From positions 34,196 through 98,195 of the forward strand of contig NZ_JANFXK010000016.1 in NCBI RefSeq assembly GCF_024459955.1: DNA of 64,000 nt, written 5' to 3'. Both the position numbers and the translations under genes were made by a program. This document shows, in pieces, positions 16,732 through 26,600 of this stretch. The notes under the pieces were generated by a model, which saw only the letters and a program-made list of their open reading frames with translations, was not told the DNA's origin and searched no databases. Source of the DNA: Anaerovorax odorimutans (lineage in GTDB: Bacteria > Bacillota > Clostridia > Peptostreptococcales > Anaerovoracaceae). Position 1 is the first letter of the stretch, and each line of letters opens with the position of its first letter.

Positions 16732-17274
16732 TCATAGGGTTTCCAATTTGTCGATCAAACCCTGTACGCAGCTGGAGTATACCAACTCTTCGTTCAGGCT
16801 TCGTACCTCCTCAATAAACATGCCGCATTTTTTTCTTACCTCTTCTTCAAGTTCCGCAAGTCCTATATATTCGTTATCAAACAAAATATCCTCGGCTTCT
16901 GCCTTTACTTCCCACTGGCGAACCGCTGAGCCGGTTTCACGCATTTCTTCAGAAGCTCCATATTTTATTCTAAGGCTTTCTCCTTCCCTTCGAAACTCTA
17001 AAAAACCAATCCCGTCTATGATATGCATTGTGACTATATTGGAACATCTCAACGCTTTAATGGCATCCATTAAAGTGATAAACCACATATTTATGATTTC
17101 TCTGCCCATCTCCCATTCTTCAATTTCGTTGTCATGATAAATTCCAATTCGCTTGTTATTGATCTTCAATTCGAAGAATCCCCAAAAGGAGCCAATCTCC
17201 CTTTCAAACTCTTTTGTGGTTGTCGTCCTCAACCAATCCATATCTTCAAATAATCTATACCGTATCCTGACCAT
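16732..17274 (-). CDS. 180-residue putative immunity protein (family A), copy 3
   Basis: Starts 2 bases after the stop of the orphan toxin tip at 17277, with the ribosome binding site (AGAGGAAAA) inside the tip's last codons. The same arrangement exists between the full RHS gene and its immunity gene at 20656. It is nearly identical to copy 1. The pairing of a damaged EndoU-type tip with a family A gene supports family A as the cognate immunity to EndoU-like tips. Confidence 0.75.
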   Translation of the reverse strand: MVRIRYRLFEDMDWLRTTTTKEFEREIGSFWGFFELKINNKRIGIYHDNEIEEWEMGREIINMWFITLMDAIKALRCSNIVTMHIIDGIGFLEFRREGESLRIKYGASEEMRETGSAVRQWEVKAEAEDILFDNEYIGLAELEEEVRKKCGMFIEEVRSLNEELVYSSCVQGLIDKLETL

Positions 17275-17276
17275 AT

Positions 17277-17670
17277 CTATTTTCCTCTTTGCATTTCTAA
17301 TAGTGCCTCATAAGTATATCGATACTTTCCGTAGGCAGTCCGTACCTTTATCGCCGACTTTGCTTTATATGAACCGGCTCTGAATTTCCCGCCTTTCCCC
17401 TTAACATACTTGGCCCCGATTATAATTCCGGCAATGCCAAAGAACGAATCCCACCGGGCGTAGCTTCCCGGTTTAGACGTCAAATAGGTTCTGCCCAGAT
17501 CCAGCCTTCCGAAACTCAGCCAGTTCAGCGCATTGTACACGGTTGATTTCTTCTTGAACGCCTTCCATCTGGCCGCATTGTTCTTGAAGTAACATATTCT
17601 CCCCTGCGCCCACGATTCCAAAGGTCAGATAGTCGGCCCAATCACCTACGCTTTCAAGGTCTATATCCGC
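17277..17670 (-). pseudogene. Orphan RHS toxin tip with the EndoU-like domain deleted
   Basis: The region repeats the RHS protein's pre-toxin segment (DWADYLTFGIVGAG, then after a frameshift YFKNNAARWKAFKKK, ALNWLSFG, SYARWDSFFGIAGIIIGA) and its last residues TAYGKYRYTYEALLEMQRGK, but the about 90 residues between them, holding the predicted catalytic histidines, are missing. It has no start codon of its own. It is a displaced copy of the current tip, inactivated by an internal deletion and a frameshift near 17600. Confidence 0.85.
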
Positions 17671-17706
17671 TATAATTTATGATTTTCTAATTTTGTCACC
17701 AGGGTT

Positions 17707-18255
17707 TCATCCTAGCGGTATCCAATATTCGCCCTTCATAGCTTCTATATAAATCCCTCTTTTTTTCGCTTTTTTCACTAAGGGCTTATCTATTCTGCTA
17801 CAGGTAATATATGTATACAAATCATATCCGAATTCCAGAATACATTCAGGCTGCCGGGATATTAATTTACACCATAAGCATTCCCGCAAGATAAGTGGTA
17901 TAATTGTTCGAGTTTCATCCAAGCTAATTTCTTTTTTCCCAACTACATCCTTTAAAAGTTTTTTCTCTTTACTCGTTAACAAAATTCCCCACTCTTTTAG
18001 CTCTTTATATAATTCTTCAATTGTAAAACATGAATCTAACTCAACTATTTCCAAAGCTTCTACATTCATGTTTAATAGAATATCTAAAATTGCATCGACA
18101 TAACTTTTTTCTATTGACAGATACTCTTGCACCTCCAATGCTTTTCCCTCGTAATATTTCCCAATATCACAATAGGAAACCCAAGTATCAACAGCATAGT
18201 ACCCTTTTTCGTTCCTATTTTTAGGATCATATCTCGTTATACGATATCTTGTCAT
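17707..18255 (-). CDS. 182-residue putative immunity protein
   Basis: Begins TRYRITRYDPKNRNEKGYYAVDTWVSYCDIGKYY; a related start (ITKYNP...DEWTSxSDIG) is, as I recall, common in immunity proteins of polymorphic toxins. It lies 16 bases after the DUF7674-like gene, with GGAG before its ATG. A broken second copy is at 12060-12169. Toxin partner unknown; the displaced tip at 19128-19400 is the nearest candidate. Confidence 0.68.
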   Translation of the reverse strand: MTRYRITRYDPKNRNEKGYYAVDTWVSYCDIGKYYEGKALEVQEYLSIEKSYVDAILDILLNMNVEALEIVELDSCFTIEELYKELKEWGILLTSKEKKLLKDVVGKKEISLDETRTIIPLILRECLWCKLISRQPECILEFGYDLYTYITCSRIDKPLVKKAKKRGIYIEAMKGEYWIPLG

Positions 18256-18270
18256 TATCAGTCTCCAAAT

Positions 18271-19113
18271 TTATTCAATATCAGCATATCCCATCAGTTG
18301 TTTTGTTTTCTTTCCCATAAAAGGCTTGCATAGTTCCACATTAAAAGAGGCGGCCTTCATATCATTCAATACACCGAGTTCTATGGCCTCCTCTATGTAT
18401 TGGTCATTGGAATTCAAAAGATTTTCTATAAAGTCGAAAATTTTTTTAACTCGTTCTGTTTTTCCCAATTGAATGTTTCTCTCAATGAAGGGTTCCAAGA
18501 GGCATCCGTAAACAATATAAGGGCCTGTTTCCAATCCGCAGTCAATTAAAGGCTCTTTATGAAAAGCTTTAATTAATTCCGGGAAAGTTTTGAGTAGCAG
18601 CGAATTATATGCTTTGCAATTCTTTTTGATTATATAAGCGGTGTTAAAATAGACTTCCCCCGCTTCCAGCATTTTCGTGAATTCCTCTGTTTTAACGGTT
18701 CCGTAGATAAGATCGTCCTCCGGGCCTTGAAGTCGGGCTAAAAAGAGAACCATTTTTATGGGCGACGCCTCCACAAACTTATATAAAAGAGCTTCCACGT
18801 CCGTTTTATATTCATCGTTTACAATAACCGGATATAGCTCTAATTCTTTGTGACGGAAAGCAACTCCCTTTTGTTTTTCTAATGAAACAGCCTGCGAAAA
18901 ATTTGCATCTATGATTCCCATAGCACTCCAAAATCCATCATCGTCCGTTCCCAATTGATACCAAATCCCTTCCTGCATTTTCACATAATCCCAGCTGTCC
19001 ATATATCGTAAAGAACAATCGGGTTGTCTTTCATTGACTATATCAATCTTACCACCGTTGACCTTAATTGGTTCTTGCTGCCGCAAAACCAGAATATTTA
19101 AATCATATGACAT
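18271..19113 (-). CDS. Putative immunity protein with a DUF7674-like C-terminus
   Basis: 280 residues in two parts. The N-terminal 135 residues (SYDLNILVLRQQEP, SWDYVKMQEGIWYQLGTDDDGFWSAMG) look like a separate alpha/beta domain. The C-terminal part has LLKTFPELIKAFHKE, GPYIVYGCLLEPFIE and EEAIELGVLNDM, which resembles DUF7674, a helical family found in toxin arrays. AGGAGG lies 7 bases before the ATG, directly after the stop of the tip remnant at 19128, so it was probably cognate to that tip. Confidence 0.65.
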   Translation of the reverse strand: MSYDLNILVLRQQEPIKVNGGKIDIVNERQPDCSLRYMDSWDYVKMQEGIWYQLGTDDDGFWSAMGIIDANFSQAVSLEKQKGVAFRHKELELYPVIVNDEYKTDVEALLYKFVEASPIKMVLFLARLQGPEDDLIYGTVKTEEFTKMLEAGEVYFNTAYIIKKNCKAYNSLLLKTFPELIKAFHKEPLIDCGLETGPYIVYGCLLEPFIERNIQLGKTERVKKIFDFIENLLNSNDQYIEEAIELGVLNDMKAASFNVELCKPFMGKKTKQLMGYADIE

Positions 19114-19127
19114 TGCTTGTCCTCCTA

Positions 19128-19400
19128 TTATTTAATAATCTCTGGTTTTATTTTTCTATGCAATTGATTCTCAGATACGCCAAACACTTTTTTTAATATC
19201 CTTTCCTTTTCTAGGGAACATATGTTTCTTAGTAACCGCTCCAGCCTTCTTAACCTTTGAAGCTTTGGCACCTTTCTTTACCTTAGCTCCAGCTTTCCCA
19301 ATTTTAATAGAGTACTGCCCAGCTCTCGCAATTTGTCCCATTGGTAATAATGTGGCACCAGCTAATGCTACATGTACATCACCTGTGTAGGTAGGTTACC
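19128..19400 (-). pseudogene. Second orphan toxin tip, of a different type and frameshifted
   Basis: One frame reads TGDVHVALAGATLLPMGQ, then a lysine-rich linker (KAGAKVKKGAKASKVKK), and the next frame continues VFGVSENQLHRKIKPEIIK and stop, so a single frameshift lies near 19185. The sequence looks like an RHS/YD pre-toxin segment plus the start or end of a toxin that is not EndoU. It is preceded by ATGGTAAGGTAA, the truncated start of a family A immunity gene, so it was joined there by recombination. Confidence 0.65.
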
Positions 19401-19407
19401 TTACCAT

Positions 19408-19488
19408 ATCTACTGCCCTCCCTGCGGCATATTCACTTTAATCGAGTTCCCTTTTAACCTCGCTCCAGTAGAAGTACAACTTCCGCAA
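19408..19488 (-). repeat. Recurring 80-bp intercassette spacer, copy 2
   Basis: Same blocks as the spacer at 14519-14599. One frame reads ARLKGNSIKVNMPQGGQ and stop. Here the family A start that should follow (ATGGTAAGG) is cut short after three codons. Confidence 0.65.
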
Positions 19489-20031
19489 TTACAGGGTTTC
19501 CAATTCGTCGATCAAACCCTGTACGGAACTAGCGTATATTAACTCTTCGTTCAAGTTTCGCACTTCCTCAATAAACATGCCGCATTTTTTTCTTACCTCT
19601 TCTTCAAGTTCCGCCAATTCGATATATTCATTATCGAATATAACATCTTCTCTTCCTATCTTTAATTCCCGCTGTTGGACTACAGGGCCGGTTTTAAAAA
19701 CCTCCTCTGAAGCTCCACGTTTTATTTCATGCCTCTCTCCTTTTCTTCGAAACTCTAAAAACGTCATTCCGCCAACAATGGTCATCGTAACCACATCAGA
19801 ACATTTCAACAGTTTAATGGTATCCATTAAACTTTCAAACCATAAATTTATGATTTCTCCACCGGTCTCCCACTCTTCAATTTCATTGGGATGATAAAAG
19901 CCGATCACTTTGTCATTAATCTGCAATTCGAAAAATCCCCAAAAGGAATCCAACTCTCTTTCAAATTCTTCTGTGGTTGCAGTTTTTAACAAATCCATAT
20001 CTTCAAACAGTCTGTACTGTATCCTGACCAT
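19489..20031 (-). CDS. 180-residue putative immunity protein (family A), copy 4
   Basis: Family A paralogue with the conserved frame (IQYRLFEDMDLLKTATTEEF, FWGFFELQIND, VRKKCGMFIEEVRNLNEELIY) but a distinct middle (QRELKIGREDVIFDNEYIELAE). GGGAGGGG precedes the ATG. It follows the copy directly downstream of the full toxin and is preceded by spacer copy 3. Confidence 0.72.
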   Translation of the reverse strand: MVRIQYRLFEDMDLLKTATTEEFERELDSFWGFFELQINDKVIGFYHPNEIEEWETGGEIINLWFESLMDTIKLLKCSDVVTMTIVGGMTFLEFRRKGERHEIKRGASEEVFKTGPVVQQRELKIGREDVIFDNEYIELAELEEEVRKKCGMFIEEVRNLNEELIYASSVQGLIDELETL

Positions 20032-20113
20032 ATCTACTGCCCCTCCCGCAACATATTCATCTTAATCGGTTTCCCTTTTTAGCATGGTTCCGGCAGAATT
20101 CCAACTTCTGCGA
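20032..20113 (-). repeat. Recurring 80-bp intercassette spacer, copy 3
   Basis: Same blocks as the other two spacers, with a one-base shift so that the tail reads IKMNMLREGQ and stop. Confidence 0.6.
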
Positions 20114-20656
20114 TCATAGGGTTTCCAATTCATCAATCAACCCCTGTACGCAGCTGGAGTACACCAACTCTTCGTTCAGATTTCGTACTTCCTCAATGAA
20201 CATGCCGCATTTTTTTCTTACCTCTTCTTCAAGCTCCGCAAACCTTATATGTTCGTTATCAAACACAATCTCCTCTTCTTTTACTTCTATCTCCTTCAGT
20301 TTAACTTCTGGCCCATTTTCGAAAATTTTCTCTGACACTGCACGTTTTACTTTTAGCGTTTCTCCTTTTCTTCGAAATTCTAAAAAAGACATTCCACCAA
20401 CAATGTGCATTGTTACCACATCTGAACACCTTAACGCTTTAATGGTGTCCATTAAAATGTAAAACCAGAAACTTATAACCTCTCCACCCGTCTCCCACTC
20501 TTCAATTTCATTGGAATGATAAAACCCAATAGGCTCGTCATTAATTCGCAATTCGAAAAATCCCCAAAAAGAATTCAACTCTCTTTCGAATTCCTCTGTA
20601 GTTGCAGTTTTTAATAAATCTATATCTTCAAATAATCTGTACTGTATTTTGACCAT
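20114..20656 (-). CDS. 180-residue putative immunity protein (family A), cognate to the RHS toxin
   Basis: Starts 2 bases after the stop codon of the RHS toxin, with its GGAGG ribosome binding site inside the toxin's last codons (the GGK end), so the two should be translationally coupled. This position is where cognate immunity genes of RHS and CDI toxins are found. It is 180 residues, cytoplasmic, acidic, with no motif of known enzyme activity. It presumably binds the EndoU-like tip. Confidence 0.78.
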   Translation of the reverse strand: MVKIQYRLFEDIDLLKTATTEEFERELNSFWGFFELRINDEPIGFYHSNEIEEWETGGEVISFWFYILMDTIKALRCSDVVTMHIVGGMSFLEFRRKGETLKVKRAVSEKIFENGPEVKLKEIEVKEEEIVFDNEHIRFAELEEEVRKKCGMFIEEVRNLNEELVYSSCVQGLIDELETL

Positions 20657-20658
20657 AT

Positions 20659-23600
20659 TTATTTTCCTCCTTGCATCTTTAATAAATCTTCATAAGTATA
20701 TCGATAATGCCCATAAGCAGTTTGAATTTCTCCTTTGCGGAAATGAATTGTAATAATTTCCCCCTTATATTTAAAATTATAGTCTCCATTTACTTTGCCC
20801 TTTTTTATAGCCTTCTTGTAACCATAATTTACAGCCTTTTCTATTGTCTCGTTCGACCATTTTGGAGGAAAAAAGGATTTGCCATGGTTTCCGCCGTTTA
20901 GCTCGTCTTCCACCATTTGCCGTGGTTTGTGTGCTAGAGTCTGCGCATATTTGCCTGGCTTATGTTCATTAATAATATGTTTCAGTTTATTTTTACTTAC
21001 TTTTACTGTAGTCTTTGCCTTATGTGAGCGGATTCTGACCTTTCCGCCTTTCCCCTTAACATACTTGGCCCCGATTATAATCCCGGCGATGCCAAAGAAC
21101 GAATCCCACCAGGCGTAGCTTCCCGGTTTGGACGTCAAATAGGTTCTGCCCAGATCCAGCGTTCCGAAACTCAGCCAGTTCAGCGCATTGTACACGGTTG
21201 GTTTCTTCTTGAACGCCTTCCATCTGGCTGCATTGTTCTTGAAGTAGTTCTTCCCTGCGCCCACGATTCCAAAGGTCAGATAGTCGGCCCAATTATCCAC
21301 GCCCCCTGTTTTAAAGGCTTTGTAGGCTCGGGCATCGGCATTCTTATACCAGTTCTTTCCCTTGGTCTTTAGATAGTTGACAAATCCCGTCAAAAATCCC
21401 TTAGTGCTGGCTGCCGCGCCTCCTTTTTTACCACTTCCTCCGCAACCATACGACTTCTTCTTACCTGACGCCTTTTTGCCTTTGTCCTTTTTCGACTTAT
21501 CGCCTTTCGACCCGCTGCCGTCCGAGCTGCTAGTCTTCGGCTTTTTGAATTTCTTGCCGTTCTTGGTGTCTTTTTTATACTCGTGATAACTCTTGGTGAG
21601 CTTACGGTTATAGCTGCGATAGCTCGGTACAGTGCTTTTGCTTCTGCCCTTGAACGTCCTTGCCGGTGGTTTTGGCGGCGTTGGCGGTTTGCTGGAGGAT
21701 CTGCGGTTATAGGAGCTGATTTTTTTCTTTACGCTGGTATATCCGCTTCTAAGCGTATTTACTGCATTTCCGGCGCCTCGTTTGATTGCGCTCCCGACCT
21801 GTTTCGCTTTGCGCTTGCCTTTATTGAAAAGCTTTTTCAGCGACCAGTTTCCGCTGGGGTCATAGTTGTTGACCGGATCGTTATCCCCATAGGCATAGCG
21901 GTTCTGGGTGATCGGATCATCGGTTTCTCCCAGATAGTCGTCCTGACTGACAAAACTGCCGGTCTGCGGGTCATAGTAACGGTCACGCAGGTATTGCAGG
22001 TTCACATTCTGAATATGTTCTTCGCCATTGTAGCCGTAGAGCACATCGTTCTCCTCAGCGCCTTCCGTAATCTCGCCAAAGACATCATATCTCAGGCTGC
22101 GAGTGATGGTTCCGGCCCCGGAATCCATATTCTGGGCCACATTCCCCTTTCCATCATACAGATAGGTGGAAAGTCCCGCCTGCTCTCCGCTATAAGCGGC
22201 GCCTTCTCCGGTAAAGTCGGCTGTAAGCCGCTCGTTTCCGTAGGTATAAGCCGCTTTCACCTTTCCGTCTTTGCCATATTCCATCAGGGTCTGAGCGTAT
22301 TCTGTGTTGACATCGTTGACATAATAGGTCAGGTCATAGGTAACGGCAGTACCGGGATCAGTTCCTGGAATAACGATCGTGGATAGATAGTCCGTTTCGG
22401 CTCCCGGCACGATAACGTCCTCGATCCGCTCAGGATCATCGCTGCCCGCATCTCCCGCAACCGTTCCATTTGCGGTTCCATCCGTATTATAGGCAGTCTT
22501 TCCGGTCCACAGCTCCCGGATCTTGTCTCCGATGCCATAAGCAAGGCCCTGATTCAGATTGGCGCAGCTTTTGGCAAGGCCCTGGATAAAACCGTAGCCA
22601 AAGATATCCGGGTCGAACCAGGATTGGGAAGCCTTGCCGGATGTCCCACCCTGCTCTGAGTTTCCCTTTCCTGCGGTCGAATCTGATTCATCATCCTCCT
22701 CTCCTTCTTTGTCTGCCTGCAGGGATGCGGCAGCTGTACTACCCGTAGAGCCTTCTGTACTGACAATTTTTCTTGTCATTTGAAAGACCTTGTTATCTTC
22801 GCCGTCGTAGGTGGCGGACATTAATACCTGGCCGCCCGAAGATACTGCCCGAAGACGGTCCTCGGCATCGTATTTATAAGTTGTTTTTTCTCCGTTTTCC
22901 TTTTTGGCGATCAGATTTCCATTTTTATCATAGGTATAGCGAATCGTCTCACCAGTTGTTTTGTTGGTTCTGCTGGTGATCTGGTGGTCGTCGTTATAGC
23001 GGGTAACGATGGTCTCTTTTCCTTCGGTTACAGCTATTTTATCACCGGAGCTATTGTATGTATACCTGGTTTTCTCCGTCTTGCCGCCTTTCTTTTCTGC
23101 GCAGCCGGTCAGCTGCCCTGCCTTGTCGTAGGTATAGATTCTGGTCTCTTTTTTACTGTCCTGTAACGCCGTTTCCTTTGTGATTCTTCCATTTGCGTCA
23201 TAAGTGTAGGAAAACGAGGACAGGTTCTTCTTTCCTTTGCGATTGACCAGCTGAATCAGCTGATCCAGTTCATCGTATTTGTATGTGGTCACGGTGCCGT
23301 CGCTGCGGCTGCAGCTAATCACATTATTGTTTTTATCATAACGGTATTTAACCGTGAGCCCTCTGCTGTCAGAGACTTTAGTCAGATTATCATCGAGATC
23401 GTACTGATAGCTCACCTTTCTTCCGTCAGGATAAGTGATTTTCGAAATACGATCGTATTCATCGTAGTAGTAGGAAATTGTCTTTCCCTGGCCATCAGTT
23501 ACAGTTTTGAGCCTGTCCAGCTTGTCATAGGTATACTTGCTTTTCCCGCTTTCATCCTTCATGGAAATTTTGTTGCCTGCTTTGTCATAGCCGTATACCG

Positions 23601-26600
23601 TACCTTTGCTTCCGTCGCTGTAGGATTTTCCCACCAGACTGTTGAGCTTATCGTAGTTATATTTAATACGGCTGCCGTCCGGTCTGGTCTTGCTGATCAG
23701 ACGGTCCGCCACATCGTATTTAAATTGCTCCACTTTTCCTTCCGGCGTTGTGACACGGGTTAGATTTCCATGCAGGTCATACTTGTATCTGGTGCTGTTT
23801 CCGGCCGCGTCTGTAACAGCAGTCAGGTTATCCATATCGTCATAAGTATAGGAGGTGGTATTTTTCAGCGGATCCGTTACGCGCACCATGCGTCCGCCCA
23901 AATCGTATCCATAGGACATGGAATTACCCATAGGATCCGTAACTTTGATCAGGTTTCCCTCTTCATCATAGTCTGTTTTCGTCACGTTGCCTTTGGCATC
24001 TATCGTTTGCCGTAGCCGTCCCATGGCGTCATAGGCCATTTTCGTCTGCTGTCCTTTGCCGTTACGTTCTCCGGTCATTTCGCCGTTTTTGTCATAGGAA
24101 AATTCCTCAGTCCTTCCTCCCGGGCTGACGGTTCTAATCTGATTTCCGGTATTATCGTATGCGTAGGTCTCGTTCTTGTCCTTTTGTTTTACTTTGGTCA
24201 GATTTCCTGCCTTATCGTAAGTATATTCCACCTTGGCCAGCATGGATTCTTTGATAGTTTTGATCCGGTCCAATTTATCGTATGTGTAGCTGGTCTTTGC
24301 TCCTGACGGTGAAAGCTCGCTGGCCAGATTTCCAGCTTCATCATAAGCATAACTGGTTACTGCGCCTTTTTCATTCACAATTCGGGTCACCTGATGCAGC
24401 TTATCGTAGTTATACCGGATGACACCGCCGTTCTCCCTCTTTTCCTGGGACACATTTCCCTTCCGATCGTAGGTCAGGCCGGACTGCGCACCCATACTAT
24501 CTTTAATTTCCGTAATGCGGCCGGCTCTATCGTAAGCGTACTCATACAAAAGTCCGTTCGGTTCCTTCTGCCGGAGCAGTTTATCGTCTTTATCATAGGT
24601 ATAGCTGGTCACTGCTCCTGCAGCGCTTTTTTCAGTCAGGACATTTCCGTGAGTATCATAGGTATAGGCTTCCTTCCCTCCTCGGGGATAGATCACTTCT
24701 TTAATTTTCCCGGTCTTGGTATACTCTGTTTTGGTTACTGCACCGTTCGCATCCTTTGTACTGATTACATTGCCTGCCGCATCGTACAGATATTCGGTGC
24801 TTCCGCCTTCTTTATCCGTCTCCTGTATCAATTGGCCTTCTCTGTCGTAAGTATAGGTATTCTTATTGCCCGCCTCATCAATTTCCCCTGTCAGCTGATC
24901 CAGCTTATCATAGAGATAAGAAACAGCCGTACCGTCAGGGTTTTCGGTCTTAATCAGATTACCTGCCGCATCATATGTATGGCTGCTGGTCTGTCCCAGC
25001 GGATCGGTCTCCTTCTTCAGCTGATCCAGCCTGTCATAAGCATAAGTCCAGGTTCTCTTTGCCTGATCGGTTTCCGTAATCACATTTCCTGCGCAGTCAT
25101 AGGTGAAAGTCGTCTTGTTTCCTGCGTTGTCTGTCGTAGAAATCAGCTGACCTTTTTTGTCATAAGCGTACTCGGTCACATCGCCGTCGAAGCTGATTTC
25201 TTTGATCAGATCCCCTGCTGCGTCATAAATATAGGACGCTGTCCTGCCTGCGCTGTCAGTCTGACTGATCATATTGCCGGACAGATCATAGGCGTAGGCT
25301 GTCTCATTACCGGCGTTATCCCATTCACGGATAAGCTGGCCCGCTTTATCATATTCATATTGAGTGATTAAACCTTCTTTATCCGCGGTTTTAATCAGGT
25401 TGCCATATTTATCGTAGGTATTTTCTTCAAATCCTCCGTCAGGGCTGTTTATGCGCTTTTCTCCACCCAGTTCATCATAAGTAGTAGTTACTGCATTGCC
25501 GAGAGGATCAATGACCTTAGTAATCTGATGCAGACTGTCGTATTCGTAACGGGTGGTATTTCCATTCCGATCTGTCTCAGAAACCGGCATCTCCGCTTCA
25601 TTGTAGGTGTAATTTGTTTCATTACCTACCGCATCAATGGTTTTACGCAGATTTCCCATAGCGTCATACGTATATCTGGTTACATTTCCCCTGGCATCCG
25701 TCTGGGAAGTCATATTACCCAGGGTGTCGTAAGTCATTTTGGTTACGTTGCCTTCCGCATCAGTTTCTTTGATAATATTGCCCGCACCATCGTATTCATA
25801 TTTGGATGTTCTTCCGTCCGGCCCGGTTTCCTGAATCAGTTTTCCTGCTTTATCGTAAATATATTGAGTCTCATTTCCCAGTTCGTCGGTCTCACTGACC
25901 ATATTTCCCAGTTCATCATACTGAAAAGTTATAGTTCGGCCCGCAGAGTCCGTCTTTTGGATTAAGTTTCGATTCTTGTCATAGGTATAATGTATCTTCA
26001 GTCCTGATGGCTGAGTCTCCGTAAGTATATTTCCAATGGCGTCATAAGAAAAGGCGCTTTTTCCACCCTTGCCGTCAACGGAAGACAGAAGGTTTCCCTC
26101 ACTGTCGTAATCAAATTTTTCGGTTCCTTCCGGACCGGTCTGTTTTATGATTTGCCCGGTATTGTCATCGTACTCGTAGACCGTCTCGCCTCCCTTGGCA
26201 TTGGTTTCCTTCGTCAGCTGAGAAAGGCCGTCATATTCATAAGTTTTTACATTTCCCTGAGCATCGGTTTCCTCGGTCAGATTTCCAAATTTATCGTACT
26301 GATAATGAGTTTTGTTGCCTCTTGAATCAGTCTCAGAAGTCTTATGTCCCAATGCGTCATAGGTATAGGACAGCATACTGCCATCCGGTCCTTTGACACA
26401 AGTCATATTTCCCATGGCATCATAACTGAACGTGGTTGTCGCACCCTCGCTGTCTGTAATTGATGTGCAGTTGCCGGTCCGGTCGTAACCGTAAGTTTCC
26501 CCCGCTCCGCCTGTCTGCCAGGTGCCGGAGTTCTTCCCTCCCTTTGTGTACATGTTCTTATTTTCAACACCTTCCGGGTCCACCTCATTGATCAAATTCC

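Noticed and set aside
17277..17621. 114-codon frame as an intact small protein
   Set aside because: It starts at a TTG inside the toxin pre-domain, without ribosome binding site, and is explained as a frameshifted and deleted RHS tip.
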